Source: JBFHRB01 sp041591915
Lineage (GTDB): Bacteria; Actinomycetota; Nitriliruptoria; Nitriliruptorales; Nitriliruptoraceae
Length of the DNA stretch: 10,459 bases
Assembly (NCBI GenBank): GCA_041591915.1
Contig: JBFHRB010000111.1
Coordinates: forward strand, 1-10,459
Direction of reading: 5' to 3'
Positions 1 to 5,540 of this stretch are shown in pieces. Numbering within the stretch: the first letter of the stretch is position 1; the number at the start of each line of letters is the position of its first letter. The position numbers and the translations under genes are program-made. The notes beneath the pieces were generated by a model. The model searched no databases and was not told the origin of the DNA. It saw only the letters and a list, made by a program, of their open reading frames with translations.

Positions 1-299
1 CCGCCGATGCGCAGGTCGACCTCGAACAAGCCCGACTCGGGGTTGGCCCCGCTCGAGCTTGCACGTTCGAGAGGCTTCGCTGCTCCGTCCGTCAGGTCGA
101 CCTCCGCGGACAGGAGCCCGGCCTCTCGCGCGACGTTCGCGGCGCCCTCCGGGAACGCTGCAGACAGGCGGTCGACCTGGTGGCTGGTCAGCCCCTTGAT
201 CGTCACGCGCAACTGATCGCCGTGCCTGGGGTGATCGGCCAGGGAGTCGGTCGCCGGGTCAGCGGTTCTCGCGTCCAGTTGGATGGTCGGTGGGCGCAT
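1..299 (-). CDS. Hypothetical protein, C-terminal end beyond window
   Basis: This gene reads leftward from an ATG at 299-297 and stays open to the window edge, giving at least 99 residues. The start is supported by GGAG at 310-307, seven bases upstream, and by its position 12 bp after the stop of the secreted-protein gene, so the two are probably co-transcribed. The product begins MRPPTIQLDARTAD and continues with a segment that looks like strand-helix-strand (LRVTIKGLTSHQVDRLSAAF), then a further VDL strand and a Ser/Gly/Asn-rich linker. No signal peptide, membrane segment or cysteine is visible, so a cytoplasmic location is inferred. I do not recognise the family. Without the C-terminus, function cannot be assigned. 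Its pairing with a secreted protein could mean a partner or cognate role, but nothing in the sequence demonstrates this. Confidence 0.6.
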   Translation of the reverse strand, partial: MRPPTIQLDARTADPATDSLADHPRHGDQLRVTIKGLTSHQVDRLSAAFPEGAANVAREAGLLSAEVDLTDGAAKPLERASSSGANPESGLFEVDLRIG

Positions 300-311
300 C
301 GGGCCGCTCCT

Positions 312-1055
312 TCAACAGTCGAATCCGTACTCCGTGCGGCTGAGGTACGCGTAGTAGTAGTCGCCGTCGGAGCCGATCATGCTGTGGTGGCTGAATGCCT
401 TCCATGAGCCTGGAAGCTTGTTGCTGTAGTCCCAGCAGTCGAGGTAGAGGTTGACATCGTGCTGCGTGGATCGGTACTTCGACGCGCGCAGGTAGGCCTC
501 CATCCGCCAACTACCCCCAGAACCTCGGGCGCCGAACTTCGGGTTCCAGTACAGGCGGTTGGTGATGGTGAGCCCTTGGGGCGTCGTGCTGCAGCTGGTT
601 CGCGCGGTGGACCCGAACGTTCCCGCCACGTGCTTGGACTTGTGCGGGTTGTCGAGTGTCCCGCGGCAGCCGTTGGGGTTGTAGCGCCATGAGATGCCGT
701 TGGAGAGGAGATTGCTGAGGCAGGTCTCGACGAAGTCGACGCTCGTGATGGCCTTGCCGGTCAGTTCGCAGAGGGTCTCTGGCGATGGCTGCGCCATTGT
801 GATGTCGGCGTCTGCCTGCGCCATCGCGTCCATCAGGTCCTGGCTGCCGAGGGCCGCGTCGAAGGCCGCAGCGACCTCCTCGCGGCTCAGGCCGGCCGCC
901 TCGAAGTCGGCCAGGACGATCCTCCCCCAGATCTGGGGGTCGCCCTCGTCGGCCAGCGCGGCCTGCGGGGTGGCGCGCGTCGTCACGACCACCAAGATCG
1001 TGAGGGTGGCCAGCAAGGCCAGGCGGGCGAGCGGCGGTCTGCGGCTGCAGGTCAT
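312..1055 (-). CDS. Secreted six-cysteine hypothetical protein
   Basis: The 247-residue product has a classic signal peptide: basic start (MTCSRRPP), hydrophobic core at about residues 9-25, and a likely cleavage after Ala-Leu-Ala at 33-35. The mature part holds six cysteines (96, 112, 130, 155, 207 and the very last residue 247), enough for three disulfides, consistent with an exported, oxidised protein. Residues 41-90 look helical and acidic. From about 120 onward the protein is rich in Trp, Tyr, Ser and Asn, including a YYYAY run near 233-237, suggesting a beta-rich domain. The start is supported by GGAG five bases before the ATG. The gene is visibly less GC-rich than the operon to the right and uses more codons such as AGT and TTG, hinting at separate origin. 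I recognise no family. The coding call is strong; the function is unknown. Confidence 0.75.
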   Translation of the reverse strand: MTCSRRPPLARLALLATLTILVVVTTRATPQAALADEGDPQIWGRIVLADFEAAGLSREEVAAAFDAALGSQDLMDAMAQADADITMAQPSPETLCELTGKAITSVDFVETCLSNLLSNGISWRYNPNGCRGTLDNPHKSKHVAGTFGSTARTSCSTTPQGLTITNRLYWNPKFGARGSGGSWRMEAYLRASKYRSTQHDVNLYLDCWDYSNKLPGSWKAFSHHSMIGSDGDYYYAYLSRTEYGFDC

Positions 1056-1103
1056 GGCTTCTCCGGGGTGGGATCGAGGGGCTTGAGTGGCCCGACTCTT
1101 CGT

Positions 1104-1133
1104 TCTCTCTCTCTCATCCCTGCCGCCCGGCAG
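1104..1133. repeat. Short (TC)6 tract and 5-bp hairpin in divergent gap
   Basis: The gap between the secreted-protein gene and the synthetase remnant contains a (TC)6 run at 1104-1115. It reads as a purine GA run about 50 bp upstream of the secreted gene's ATG. Next to it is a small inverted repeat, CTGCC-GCCC-GGCAG, at 1120-1133. The hairpin has no T-run on either side and is not a convincing terminator. I see no clear promoter here for the leftward genes. Significance is uncertain; the place is notable mainly because it lies at the edge of the compositional change. Confidence 0.35.
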
Positions 1134-1138
1134 GAGTC

Positions 1139-1402
1139 GTGCAACTGAAGCGCCGGGCAGCGCACAGACCGCACGGCGCCGGCGACTGGGGCGAGGAGGT
1201 CAAGGCCGCGGTCCAGCTCATCGAGGGCGAGGACGCGACCGAGGACGACATCCTCGAGTTCCTGCGGGGCGAGCCGGGTGGCTACAAGGTCCCGCGCTCG
1301 GTCGACTTCCACGACCAGCTCCCGCGCGACCCCAACGGCAAGCTCTACAAGCGCAAGCTGCGCGACCCCTACTGGGAGGGCAAGGGCTCGGCGCTGGTGT
1401 AG
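1139..1402 (+). pseudogene. Acyl-CoA synthetase remnant, C-terminal domain only
   Basis: From about 1180 the reading frame encodes a recognisable AMP-binding C-terminal (lid) domain: WGEEVKAAVQL, then ILEFLRG, GYKVPRSVDF, and PNGKLYKRKLRDPYW ending at TAG 1400-1402. The Lys of the PNGK segment corresponds to the catalytic lysine of adenylating enzymes. Whole acyl-CoA synthetases run to about 500-550 residues; here the adenylation core (P-loop, ATP sites) is absent and the residues before about Asp16 resemble nothing in the family. The only start candidate upstream, GTG 1139, has AGGAG just two or three bases away, a poor spacing. The fragment belongs to a different synthetase type from the ligase at 7886-9514, since its tail reads KLYKRKLRDPYW rather than PDYKWAK. 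I infer a gene whose 5' part was lost when the sequence to the left arrived. A free-standing lid protein is possible but unlikely. Confidence 0.7.
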
Positions 1403-1422
1403 GCGCCCTTCCGACCCCCGTC

Positions 1423-1451
1423 TTGCCTCTAACTAGAACGTGTTCTAGTCT
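1423..1451 (+). promoter_or_regulatory. Predicted sigma-70-type promoter of the sterol operon
   Basis: TTGCCT at 1423-1428 (4 of 6 matches to TTGACA) and TAGTCT at 1446-1451 (T, A and final T of TATAAT) are separated by exactly 17 bp. The inverted repeat at 1432-1449 fills most of the spacer and overlaps the -10 box, the usual layout for a repressor that blocks polymerase. A start of transcription near 1458 would give a leader of about 65 bases. The boxes are weak matches in a GC-rich genome, so this is a prediction. Confidence 0.5.
1432..1449. promoter_or_regulatory. KstR-type operator (perfect 8+2+8 inverted repeat)
   Basis: ACTAGAAC-GT-GTTCTAGT is a perfect inverted repeat with 8-bp arms and a 2-bp spacer. 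Its core TAGAACGTGTTCTA fits the published consensus TnnAACnnGTTnnA for KstR, the TetR-family repressor of cholesterol catabolism in mycobacteria and rhodococci, whose DNA binding is relieved by CoA thioesters of steroid catabolites. It lies 74 bp before the first gene of an operon that looks like sterol side-chain catabolism, so motif and context agree. No kstR gene is in the window. A different TetR repressor with a similar site cannot be excluded. Confidence 0.85.
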
Positions 1452-1464
1452 GCGCCCACGCGGT

Positions 1465-1500
1465 CTGACGGGTCGTCAGGCCTTGCTGCACACAGGCAGC
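1465..1500 (+). other. Two tandem hairpins in the operon leader
   Basis: Downstream of the predicted transcription start are two adjacent inverted repeats: CTGACG-GGT-CGTCAG (1465-1479) and GCTGC-ACACAG-GCAGC (1485-1500). The second can extend by a G-T and an A-T pair. They end 11 bases before the GGGAGG ribosome-binding site at 1512-1517. They might stabilise the mRNA, or the first might be a second protein-binding site. Neither resembles a riboswitch I know, and short stems are common in GC-rich DNA. Confidence 0.3.
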
Positions 1501-1523
1501 GAACCGAGCTGGGGGAGGCACGG

Positions 1524-1967
1524 GTGACGGACGTTCTCGCTGCACCACACGTCCTCGAATACACGTACACGCGCTCGACCGGGCCGGTGCTCGGGCGGTT
1601 CCTGACGGAGCTGCGCGAGGGCCGGATCGTCGGGATCCGCGGCGCGGACGGGCAGGTGCTCGTGCCGCCGCAGGAGTACGACCCGCAGACGTCGCAGGCG
1701 CTCGACGAGTTCGTCGAGGTCGGGACGTCCGGTGAGGTCGTGTCGTGGTCGTGGAACCCCACGCCCCGCCACGGCCAGCCGCTCGACCGGCCGTTCGCGT
1801 GGGCGCTCGTCAAGCTCGACGGGGCGGACACGCCGATCCTGCACGCGGTCGACGCCGGCTCGCCCGACGCCCTCAGCGCCGGCACTCGCGTCACGGCCGT
1901 CTTCCGCGACGAGCCGCTGGGCCGCATCACCGACCTCGCGTACTTCGCCCTGGAGGGTGGCGCATGA
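1524..1967 (+). CDS. DUF35 OB-fold protein lacking the zinc ribbon cysteines
   Basis: The 147-residue product has the layout of a DUF35 (ChsH2 C-terminal-like) protein: an N-terminal LEYTYTRSTGP strand, a helix (GRFLTELREGRIVG), a ribbon-like segment (residues about 36-55) and an OB-fold from about residue 68. It aligns by eye with the next protein: LEYTYT...FLTELREGRI...VLVPP matches LEYRYT...FLKGTVERKL...VYMPP. It contains no cysteine, so the ribbon cannot bind zinc. DUF35 proteins partner thiolase-fold enzymes; in the ChsH2-Ltp2 aldolase the DUF35 domain is needed for activity. I infer that this one scaffolds the Ltp4/Ltp3-like pair. GTG 1524 is chosen because GGGAGG lies six bases upstream; the stop overlaps the next start as ATGA. 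From memory, M. tuberculosis Rv3521 (about 303 residues) sits in the same place and may be a fusion of this protein and the next. Confidence 0.85.
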   Translation: MTDVLAAPHVLEYTYTRSTGPVLGRFLTELREGRIVGIRGADGQVLVPPQEYDPQTSQALDEFVEVGTSGEVVSWSWNPTPRHGQPLDRPFAWALVKLDGADTPILHAVDAGSPDALSAGTRVTAVFRDEPLGRITDLAYFALEGGA

Positions 1968-2491
1968 GCGACGCCGCAACGGAGACCACAGAGGCCACCG
2001 AGCCCGGCCCCGTCACGATCACCGAGACGCCGATCCGGCTCGAGTACCGCTACACGCCGGGCGACGCCCCGACGCCGTTCCTGAAGGGCACGGTCGAGCG
2101 GAAGCTCCTCGGCCGGCGCTGCTCGGAGTGCGAGAAGGTCTACATGCCGCCCCGCGGCGTCTGCTCGATGTGCGGGGCGCCGTTCACCGACGAGATCGTC
2201 GAGATCGCCGACACCGGCACGATGGCGACCTACGCGGTCATCAACGTGAACTTCGCGCAGCGCGCCATCGACCTGCCCTACATCGCCGGCGAGATCCTGT
2301 GGGACGGCAGCGACATCACGTCGCAGTTCCTCGTGATGGGCGTCAAGCCCGAGGACGCCCGGATGGGCATGCGCGTCAAGGCCCGCTGGAAGGAGGGCGA
2401 CGACCTCGCCCCGACGCTCGGCAACATCGAGTACGTCGAGCCACTGGACGAGCCCGACGCCCCGTTCGAGGTCTACAAGGACTACGTCTGA
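1964..2491 (+). CDS. Zn-ribbon/OB-fold DUF35 protein, aldolase partner
   Basis: This 175-residue protein has a disordered acidic N-terminus (about 1-22), then a four-cysteine zinc ribbon (Cys53, Cys56, Cys67, Cys70; CxxC-x10-CxxC) and an OB-fold (about 78-165). This is the usual DUF35 arrangement. Such proteins bind thiolase-fold enzymes, as in the ChsH2-Ltp2 retro-aldolase of cholesterol side-chain cleavage. Placed directly before the two thiolase-like genes, it is probably their accessory subunit. The frame is open further upstream, but ATG 1964 is preferred: GGAGG lies at 1952-1956, seven bases away; the ATG overlaps the previous stop as ATGA; and the protein then has the normal family length. 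Its stop overlaps the next start (TGATG), pointing to coupled translation and fixed stoichiometry. It is most likely a paralogue of the preceding gene that kept the metal site. Confidence 0.88.
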   Translation: MSDAATETTEATEPGPVTITETPIRLEYRYTPGDAPTPFLKGTVERKLLGRRCSECEKVYMPPRGVCSMCGAPFTDEIVEIADTGTMATYAVINVNFAQRAIDLPYIAGEILWDGSDITSQFLVMGVKPEDARMGMRVKARWKEGDDLAPTLGNIEYVEPLDEPDAPFEVYKDYV

Positions 2492-3558
2492 TGCTGCCCG
2501 TCGCCATCTGTAGCTACGCCTCGTACGCCTCCTCGCGGGAGGCGGAGCGCAACGAGGTCGAGATGCTCCTGCCCGTGATCCGCGACGCGGTCGAGTCCGT
2601 CGGCCTCGACACGCAGGACATGGGCTTCACCGTCTCCGGGTCGAGCGACTACCTCGCCGGCCAGCCGTTCGCGTTCGTCAACGCGCTCGACGCGGTCGGG
2701 GCGTGGCCCCCGCTCAGCGAGTCGCACGTCGAGCAGGACGGCGCGTTCGCCCTGTTCGAGGCGGTCCTGCGCCTCCAGCACGGCGACATCGACACCGCCC
2801 TCGTCTACGGCTTCGGCAAGACCTCGCCGGGCGAGCTCCCGCGCGTGCTCGCGCTGCAGTTCGAGCCGTACACGATGGCCCCGCTGTTCCCCGACGCCAT
2901 CGGCGTCGCGGGGCTGCAGGCCCGGGCCGCCCTCGACGCCGGGACCATCACCGAGGAGCAGATGGCCGAGGTCGTCGCCCGCTCCTACGCCGACGCCAAG
3001 GGCAACCCCAACGCCCAGCGCTCCGGCGACCTCACCGTCGAGGACGTGCTGGCCAGGCCGAGGAAGTACGACCCGCTCCGCACGCTCGACGTCTGCCCGA
3101 TCAGCGACGGGTGCGCCGCGATGGTGCTCGCCGTCGGCGACCGCGCCCTCGAGCTGACCGACAACCCCGTGTGGATCAGCGGCATGGACCACCGGATCGA
3201 GGCGCACGCGCTCGGCAACCGCGACCTGTCGACCTCGCTGTCGACGAGGCTCGCCGCCCAGGGCGCCGGGGTGGACGGCACCTACGACATCGCCGAGATC
3301 CACGCCCCGTTCAGCCACCAGGAGCTGCTGGTCCGCCAGGCGCTGGGGCTCAACGGCTCGACGTCGATCAACCCCAGCGGCGGGGCACTGACCTCGAACC
3401 CGGTCATGGCCACCGGCCTCATCCGCGTCGGCGAGGCCGCCAAGCGCCTCGCGGCGGGGGAGGGCCAGCGCGCCATCGCCCACGCCACGTCAGGGCCGGC
3501 CCTGCAGCAGAACCTGGTCGCGACGCTGACGACCGACCGCTCGGAGGTGGCGGCATGA
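2491..3558 (+). CDS. ltp4: Ltp4-like thiolase-fold protein, probable aldolase subunit
   Basis: The 355-residue product has the SCP2/lipid-transfer thiolase fold, with SDYLAGQPFAF near residues 52-62, DVCPISDGCAAMVLA near 201-215 and SGGALTSNPVMATG near 296-309. The catalytic thiolase residues are missing. The nucleophilic-Cys position falls in VEQDG (about Glu81-Gly84), the C-terminal HP motif is NP (Asn303), and the last Cys-x-Gly loop reads HATSGP. It therefore cannot be a normal beta-ketothiolase. Length and order (DUF35, Ltp4, Ltp3) match, from memory, Rv3521-Rv3523 of M. tuberculosis. In Rhodococcus rhodochrous, ltp3 and ltp4 are needed to degrade C24-branched sterol side chains. I infer a subunit of a steroid retro-aldolase, perhaps non-catalytic, since the tyrosines seen in the next protein are absent. 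ATG 2491 overlaps the previous stop, and the product then has family length. The ltp4 name rests on order, size and motifs. Confidence 0.82.
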   Translation: MLPVAICSYASYASSREAERNEVEMLLPVIRDAVESVGLDTQDMGFTVSGSSDYLAGQPFAFVNALDAVGAWPPLSESHVEQDGAFALFEAVLRLQHGDIDTALVYGFGKTSPGELPRVLALQFEPYTMAPLFPDAIGVAGLQARAALDAGTITEEQMAEVVARSYADAKGNPNAQRSGDLTVEDVLARPRKYDPLRTLDVCPISDGCAAMVLAVGDRALELTDNPVWISGMDHRIEAHALGNRDLSTSLSTRLAAQGAGVDGTYDIAEIHAPFSHQELLVRQALGLNGSTSINPSGGALTSNPVMATGLIRVGEAAKRLAAGEGQRAIAHATSGPALQQNLVATLTTDRSEVAA

Positions 3559-4721
3559 GCCAGACCAAGGTCGCGGTCGTCGGTGCGGGCCAGACCCACC
3601 ACGCCGCCAAGCGCCAGGACGTCTCGCTCGCCGGGCTCGTCCGCGAGGCCGCGGAGCGCGCCCTCGCCGACGCCGACATGGACTGGGGCGACATCGACGC
3701 CGTCGTGATCGGCAAGGCCCCGGACATGTTCGAGGGCATCATGATGCCCGAGCTGTACCTGGCCGATGCGCTGGGGGCGACCAACAAGCCGATGCTGCGC
3801 GTGCACACCGCCGGCTCGGTCGGCGGGTCCACGGGCGTCGTCGCGAGCCACCACGTGTCGAGCGGCCGCTTCGAGAAGGTCCTCACGGTCGCGTTCCAGA
3901 AGCAGTCGGAGTCCAACGCCATGTGGGCGTTGTCGGTGCCGCTGCCGTTCAGCCAGCCGCTGCTCGCCGGTGCCGGCGGGTACTTCTCGCCGATCATCCG
4001 CGGCTACATGCGCAAGTCCGGGGCGCCCGACGACACGGGCATCCGGGTCGCGGTCAAGGACCGGCTGAACGCGCTCAAGAACCCGTACGCGCACCTCAAG
4101 CAGGAGGACATCACCTACGAGAAGGTGCGCGACTCGGTGATGCTGTGGGAGCCGATCCGCTACGAGGAGACCTGCCCGTCGTCCGACGGCGCGGCCGCGC
4201 TCGTGCTGGCCGCCGAGCACGTCGCCGACGGCATCGACCGCCCCAAGGCGTGGGTGCACGGCACCGCGGTCAAGAGCGAGCCGACGATCGGCGCCGGCCG
4301 CGATCGTGTCAACCCGTGGGCCGGCAAGGCCTGCGCCGAGGCGTGCTACGCCGAGGCTGGCATCACCGACCCGCGCGGGCAGATCGACTGCGCCGAGCTG
4401 TACGTGCCGTTCTCGTGGTTCGAGCCGATGTGGCTCGAGAACCTCGGTTTCGCGCCGGAGAACGAGGGCTGGAAGCTCGTCCAGGACGGCGCCACCGAGC
4501 TCGGCGGGGACCTGCCCATCAACATGAGCGGCGGCGTCATGTCGTCCAACCCGATCGGCGCCTCCGGGATGCTGCGCTTCCTCGAGGCCGCGCAGCAGGT
4601 CCGTGGGCTCGCCGGCGAGCACCAGGTCACCGACGCGCGCGTGGCCATGGGCCACGCCTACGGCGGCGGCAGCCAGTTCTTCGCGATGTGGGTCGTCGGC
4701 TCCGACAAGCCCACCAGCTAG
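3555..4721 (+). CDS. ltp3: Ltp3-like steroid aldolase (thiolase fold)
   Basis: This 388-residue protein is a second thiolase-superfamily member of the SCP2/Ltp type. Thr85 in RVHTAGSVGG stands where thiolases have the nucleophilic Cys, and Asn332 in SSNPIGASG replaces the catalytic His. Two tyrosines sit in catalytic loops: Tyr283 in ELYVPFS, where thiolases have HDAF, and Tyr369 in HAYGGG, where thiolases have CxG. Tyrosines in these regions are proposed catalytic residues in the Ltp2 retro-aldolase. The likely reaction is retro-aldol cleavage of a beta-hydroxyacyl-CoA side chain with release of a short acyl-CoA; in Rhodococcus, Ltp3 is needed for C24-branched sterols. ATG 3555 has GGAGG seven bases upstream and overlaps the previous stop (ATGA), so it probably forms a heteromer with the Ltp4-like protein and DUF35 partners. 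Substrate choice is inferred from context. Confidence 0.85.
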   Translation: MSQTKVAVVGAGQTHHAAKRQDVSLAGLVREAAERALADADMDWGDIDAVVIGKAPDMFEGIMMPELYLADALGATNKPMLRVHTAGSVGGSTGVVASHHVSSGRFEKVLTVAFQKQSESNAMWALSVPLPFSQPLLAGAGGYFSPIIRGYMRKSGAPDDTGIRVAVKDRLNALKNPYAHLKQEDITYEKVRDSVMLWEPIRYEETCPSSDGAAALVLAAEHVADGIDRPKAWVHGTAVKSEPTIGAGRDRVNPWAGKACAEACYAEAGITDPRGQIDCAELYVPFSWFEPMWLENLGFAPENEGWKLVQDGATELGGDLPINMSGGVMSSNPIGASGMLRFLEAAQQVRGLAGEHQVTDARVAMGHAYGGGSQFFAMWVVGSDKPTS

Positions 4722-4739
4722 AGGCAGAGAGGGGTCCGC

Positions 4740-5513
4740 GTGGCCGGGCGCTTGGAAGGCAAGGTGGCCGTCATCAGTGGTGCGGCGAGGGGGATCGGCG
4801 CCGCGGCCGCGCGACGGTTCGTCGCGGAGGGCGCCAAGGTCCTGATCGGCGACATCCTCGACGACGACGGGAAGCAGACCGCTGACGACATCGGCGACGG
4901 CTGCGTGTACCAGCACCTCGACGTCACCAGCGAGGACGACTGGGCCGCGGCCATCGAGCGCGCCGAGACCGAGTTCGGCCCGGTCAGCGTGCTCGTCAAC
5001 AACGCGGGCATCCTCGAGTTCGGGTCGATCCCCAAGACCTCGAAGGAGCAGTTCCTCAAGACCGTCATGGTCAACCAGGTCGGCTGCTTCCTCGGCATGC
5101 AGGCCGTCATCGGGTCGATGGAGAAGGCGGGCGGTGGCGCCATCGTCAACACCTCGTCCGTCGAGGGCCTCGGCGGCATGCCGTGGCTCATCGCCTACAC
5201 GGCGTCGAAGTGGGCCGTGCGCGGCATGAGCAAGGCCGCCGCGCTCGAGCTGACACGCCAGAACATCCGCGTGAACTCGATCCACCCCGGCGCGATCAAG
5301 ACCCCGATGACCGGCGCGGCCACCGAGTCCGCTGGCGGATCCGCCGAGGAGGTGGACATCATCGGTCAGATGGTGCCGCTCAAGCGGATGGGCCAGCCGG
5401 AGGAGGTCGCGAACCTCATGCTGTTCCTGGCCTCCGACGAGTCGGCCTACTGCACGGGCGCCGAGTTCGTGATGGACGGCGGCGCCACCGCCAGCAGCGG
5501 CTTCAAGGTCTGA
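4740..5513 (+). CDS. Short-chain dehydrogenase, FabG3-like hydroxysteroid type
   Basis: This is a classical 257-residue short-chain dehydrogenase. The cofactor loop SGAARGIG lies at residues 13-20, Asp38 at the end of the second strand favours NAD(H) over NADP(H), and NNAG is at 87-90. The catalytic set is Asn112, Ser140, Tyr153 and Lys157 (YTASK). Stretches such as GDIL, VNNAGIL, VRGMSKAAALEL, IRVNSIHPG and FLASDESAYCTGAEFV closely resemble what I recall of M. tuberculosis FabG3 (Rv2002), a 3-alpha,20-beta-hydroxysteroid dehydrogenase. A role in reducing or oxidising a steroid keto/hydroxyl group fits the operon; the position acted on is unknown, and a beta-hydroxyacyl-CoA substrate is also possible. 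GTG 4740 has AGAGGGG (4728-4734) five bases upstream. The gene lies 18 bp after ltp3, and its stop overlaps the first base of a tiny reading frame preceding fadE26. Confidence 0.88.
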   Translation: MAGRLEGKVAVISGAARGIGAAAARRFVAEGAKVLIGDILDDDGKQTADDIGDGCVYQHLDVTSEDDWAAAIERAETEFGPVSVLVNNAGILEFGSIPKTSKEQFLKTVMVNQVGCFLGMQAVIGSMEKAGGGAIVNTSSVEGLGGMPWLIAYTASKWAVRGMSKAAALELTRQNIRVNSIHPGAIKTPMTGAATESAGGSAEEVDIIGQMVPLKRMGQPEEVANLMLFLASDESAYCTGAEFVMDGGATASSGFKV

Positions 5514-5539
5514 TGGCCGGCACCACCGAGAGGGCCTGA
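5513..5539 (+). other. Possible 8-codon coupling micro-ORF before fadE26
   Basis: An ATG overlaps the dehydrogenase stop as TGATG and opens an 8-residue frame (MAGTTERA) whose TGA ends one base before the GTG of fadE26. A short AAGG lies four bases upstream, and the ribosome-binding site of fadE26 (GAGAGGG, 5528-5534) is inside the micro-ORF. It may carry ribosomes from one gene to the next, or be chance. A similar arrangement precedes fadE27. Confidence 0.3.
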
Positions 5540-5540
5540 C

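Noticed and set aside
1732..2490. N-terminal extension of the Ltp4-like protein by about 250 residues
   Set aside because: The extension is Arg/Pro/Ser-rich nonsense read across the two DUF35 genes. ATG 2491 gives the normal family length and overlaps the previous stop.
2703..3554. N-terminal extension of the Ltp3-like protein across ltp4
   Set aside because: It is low-complexity Arg/Ala-rich sequence out of frame with the real gene; ATG 3555 has a good ribosome site and the ATGA overlap.
2491..4721. Ordinary acetyl-CoA acetyltransferases (beta-ketothiolases)
   Set aside because: Both lack the nucleophilic cysteine and the HP histidine, so a normal thiolase reaction is not possible; an aldolase role is more likely.
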